64,000 bases of DNA from Adiantum capillus-veneris (taxonomy: Eukaryota; Streptophyta; Polypodiopsida; Polypodiales; Pteridaceae). This document shows positions 61,569 to 64,000 of the stretch, piece by piece; within the stretch, counting starts at the first letter, position 1, and every line of letters begins with the position of its first letter. The notes under the pieces were generated by a model that saw only the letters and a program-made list of their open reading frames with translations, was not told the origin of the DNA and did no database searches. Location: NCBI GenBank assembly GCA_014529385.2, contig CM043960.1, forward strand, positions 119,050,543 to 119,114,542, in the 5' to 3' direction. The position numbers were made by a program, and so were the translations under genes.

Positions 61569-63607
61569 TTAACAAAAATCATGTACACGGAAATAGAGCT
61601 CTTTATTGACTTGTTGAAAGCTGGTGTATGTACAATGGGGATGGTGTTACCCATTTCCTTAGCATCTATATACATGTCTTTTTCCCTGAACTTAAAGAAG
61701 ATTCTCCTTTCAGGAAATTTAACATCGGCAGCCAGGCGGTCAAACCATGGTGCCCCTAGGATTACATCCTCATGCTTGAGAGGAGAGATAAAGAAGTCCT
61801 CTTTGTTCACATAGCCTTGGACATGAAGCCTCAATTTCCCAATTAAGGGAGTGATTGAAGCTTCTTGTCCCTTGAAGGCACTGTCTACGGGTGGGACATC
61901 TCCCATCTCGTAGGATTGTATGCCTAGCTTGGTGGCTAACTCCATAGATATAAAATTGTGAGTAGAACCAGGGTCAAAGAGAATAAAAGCATCATGTTCT
62001 CTTACCTTTCCCCAAGCATGGCATAGAGGAGATCCTTTGTGGTGAGTTTGGTGAGTCTCCTCCTCTTGGATTTCAACCAAGGAAGCTCTAGGAGGATCTT
62101 GGCAGTTGTTCTTTTGGGGACAAGCGCGGTACGCATGCCCTTGTTCGCCGCACTTGAAACACCGGTTATCCTTACGATAACGCTCAAGCTCTTCAGGAGA
62201 GAGTTTATTCTTACCTTTGTAAACTCCCTTCTCTTTACCTTTGTTGGAGTTGCCCTTAGGAGACTTTTGGACATTGTCCTTCCCCTTAGGCTCATTGGAA
62301 CCCTTGTTTTCCGGGGGCTTATTATTTCTTTTTGCCCCCGTTTGGAAATTGATTCGAGAGGCGACCATAGTGTGGTGTATTACCGCCGATATGGTACGTG
62401 GTCTTTGGGAGTTGACATACTCCGCCATTTCTTTGGTTAAGCCTGCACAAAATTGTTGCTTTTGCTCTCCAAAATCCAACCTTTTGAAGACAGTGGCTTT
62501 GAGTTGTAGGTCCCAAAACTTGTCTACATATTTGTGGATGGATTCATTGGGAGAGAGCTTTAAGCTTCGCCATTCGGTGAGTACTTTGTCTTTGGCATCG
62601 GTGGCCAAAAACTGCTTCATAATGGAAGCTCTTAAAGCCTTCCATGTTCGTGGAGCTTCACCATTGGCTCGTAGGCTAGACCACCATTGTCTGGCAGACT
62701 TCTGAAAGTTCATAGCTACATGGCGTAGCTTAGAGGACTCCGTGAAGCCCTCATCTCCAAACGCCGCATCGAATTGCTGGATAAAGGCCAAGACTTTGTC
62801 CGTAGCACCAAAGGTACCATCATAGGTAAGGAAAGAGATGCTCTTCCCTCCCTCTTCGAATTTCTTCAACTTGGACGACCTCTTCCATGCGGCATAGGAT
62901 TTCCTATGGCCTCTTCTTTTTGATGGTTCAAAGGTTGCACCATCACTTTCTTCAAAGGGTGAAGAATTTGAAGAATGTGGAGAAGAGGGTGACCTCTTTC
63001 TTGCCTTTTTCTTGTCTTGATCTTTGTCATCTTCACCATAGTTTTCATAAGAGGAAGAGGATGAAGAAGATGGAGAAGAGGGTGTCCTCTTTCTCGCCTT
63101 TTTCTTCTCTTGCTTTTTATCATCCCTCTTTGAATTGTGGTGGGGAGAAGAATATGATGGTCTTCTCCGCTTTGGTGGTGATGGAGAGCGTTCAGCCCGT
63201 CGTCTTCGTGGAGCCATCTCCGCCGAGGTGGCGGGAGATTCGCTTCTTTCTCGTTCCTTCAGTGGAGGCTCTTGAGTTCTCCTTTGGGAAGGAGATACAT
63301 CATCAAGAAGTAAATTCTTGAGCCCTTCATAAGGATTCTCTTCTTCTTCCCGAATCGGAGAGAGACCTCTTTTGGTAGTCTCACAAGGAGGCTTCCTATG
63401 TGTTCTCTCGTCATGGTGATTAGCTTGGAGAATCCCGTGAGCACGGAGCTGCCGTTGCACTTCACTTTGGAGAGATGGATTGCCCATGGCTTGTTGAAGC
63501 CTAGAAACAAGATATTTAACAAGCATTGAAGCATCATTAGTAGCTTGCTCATGAGCAAAATCAAAGTTATCAACATTAATTTCACTCTCTTTACTATTGT
63601 CAGCCAT
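61569..63607 (-). CDS. gag: gag-protease, interrupted at its 3' side
   Basis: Starts at 63607 with MADNSKESEINVDNFD. It has an acidic N-terminus, an Arg/Ser-rich linker with a 31-residue tandem duplication (KKKARKRTPSSPSSS and KKKARKRSPSSPHSS), the gag domain (LAFIQQFDAAFGDEGF, RQWWSSLRANG), the CCHC knuckle CFKCGEQGHAYRACP and a protease with FDPGSTHNFIS and the later GAPWFDRL. It remains open to the TIR element at 61568; the listed frame then runs about 45 codons into that insertion and stops at 61433. Upstream parts are undamaged, which fits a young retrotransposon hit by a later insertion. Confidence 0.94.
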
Positions 63608-64000
63608 TCTAACAACTTTTAGGTGTAAACTTTTTAGGTGTACTTTGGCACTTCAAGCCCTAGTTGCTACTCCTCTTTACCCCTTTAGGAAAAGCACTCA
63701 AGCTACTGTACCCGCGGCTCAAATACCATTAATTGCAAGGAATAGAAGAGAGGGTCTTTCGACACCAAAACAGCACCGGCTCCTGTCAAGCTTCTAATAG
63801 CTCAATAGTGGTTAAGCCGTAGGCAAGCCCCGTAGGACTCCACTATTAAGACCATAGCTCTCGACGGTGATGCACCGTTAACTGCACGAAGGCAAGTGCA
63901 CTGCAAGGCTGAAAAATCCCTATTCTACTTACTCACAGGCAATTAATAATACCAACCATTTGTAGCTAGCTTGAGGACCTCCCTTCTTGAGCAAGAAAAG
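63608..64000 (-). other. Untranslated leader of copy C, partial
   Basis: It matches 1612-2003 of copy A. The primer binding site expected at about 64012 lies just outside the window. Confidence 0.8.

Larger units (their letters stand above)
55367..64000 (-). mobile_element. Ty3 chromovirus copy C, nearly complete
   Basis: It is read on the minus strand and has its 3' LTR at 55367-56956, a purine tract, pol (57364-60225), a 1,343-bp insertion (60226-61568), gag-protease (61569-63607) and the leader to the window edge. The window ends about ten bases before the expected primer site, so the 5' LTR is outside. The five bases AAAAC before the 3' LTR would be one target duplication. It interrupts the exon-like series that runs leftwards from 55.27 kb. 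Confidence 0.94.

Overview
The window reads as repeat-dominated nuclear DNA of a land plant. The evidence is the set of element families present: a Ty3 chromovirus with a chromodomain-like C-terminus, a Ty1/copia LTR with an initiator-Met-tRNA primer site, a CACTA (En/Spm) element with TNP2, DUF4218 and DUF4216 regions, a plant-type L1 LINE and a BED-finger hAT transposase. Very long (CT)n and (GT)n tracts are frequent. A large-genome vascular plant, perhaps a fern, would fit, but nothing here proves the lineage. I found no intact single-copy host gene, no rRNA or tRNA gene and no CRISPR array.

Layout. 1-3594: 5' part of a minus-strand Ty3 chromovirus (copy A: gag, leader, primer site, LTR). 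3595-9050: mostly anonymous, with a possible very short LTR plus primer site near 4.65-4.81 kb. 9050-9913: start of gag and 5' LTR of a minus-strand copia element. 9914-12400: microsatellites and one half of a dispersed inverted repeat. 12400-13950: decayed gag, protease and RT of a second Ty3 lineage. 14262-18968: plus-strand copy B of the first chromovirus, lacking everything from U5 to the end of RT. 19.2-21.0 kb: microsatellites and a six-unit GC-motif repeat. 21045-35157: a decayed protein-kinase-like gene split by a 12.6-kb composite CACTA element (21277-33912). 35.4-44.8 kb: a minus-strand hAT transposase pseudogene split by a 6.8-kb L1 LINE (36100-42890). 45-48.5 kb: a near-perfect palindrome, an LTR-like start and a TA-rich block. 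48.5-55.3 kb: minus-strand exon-like segments; the last ones resemble the C-terminal half of a class-beta (permuted) amino-methyltransferase, and a probable LTR element with a 150-bp tandem array lies in the long intron. 55367-64000: copy C of the chromovirus (minus strand), whose gag-pol frame is split by a 1,343-bp terminal-inverted-repeat element with TTAA target duplications.

The region is a stack of nested insertions, and four of them can be read to the base: CACTA in kinase (TSD TAT, frame kept), LINE in hAT (14-bp TSD), the TTAA element in gag-pol (frame kept), and a second CACTA terminus inside the first CACTA copy. The most unusual item is the minus-strand exon set at 49.05-49.83 kb and 54.15-55.27 kb. 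Two of its introns have matching splice phases and the encoded segment carries a methyltransferase motif-I-like glycine loop. Many reading frames are ended by CAG>TAG or CGA>TGA changes, as expected for old, cytosine-methylated repeats.
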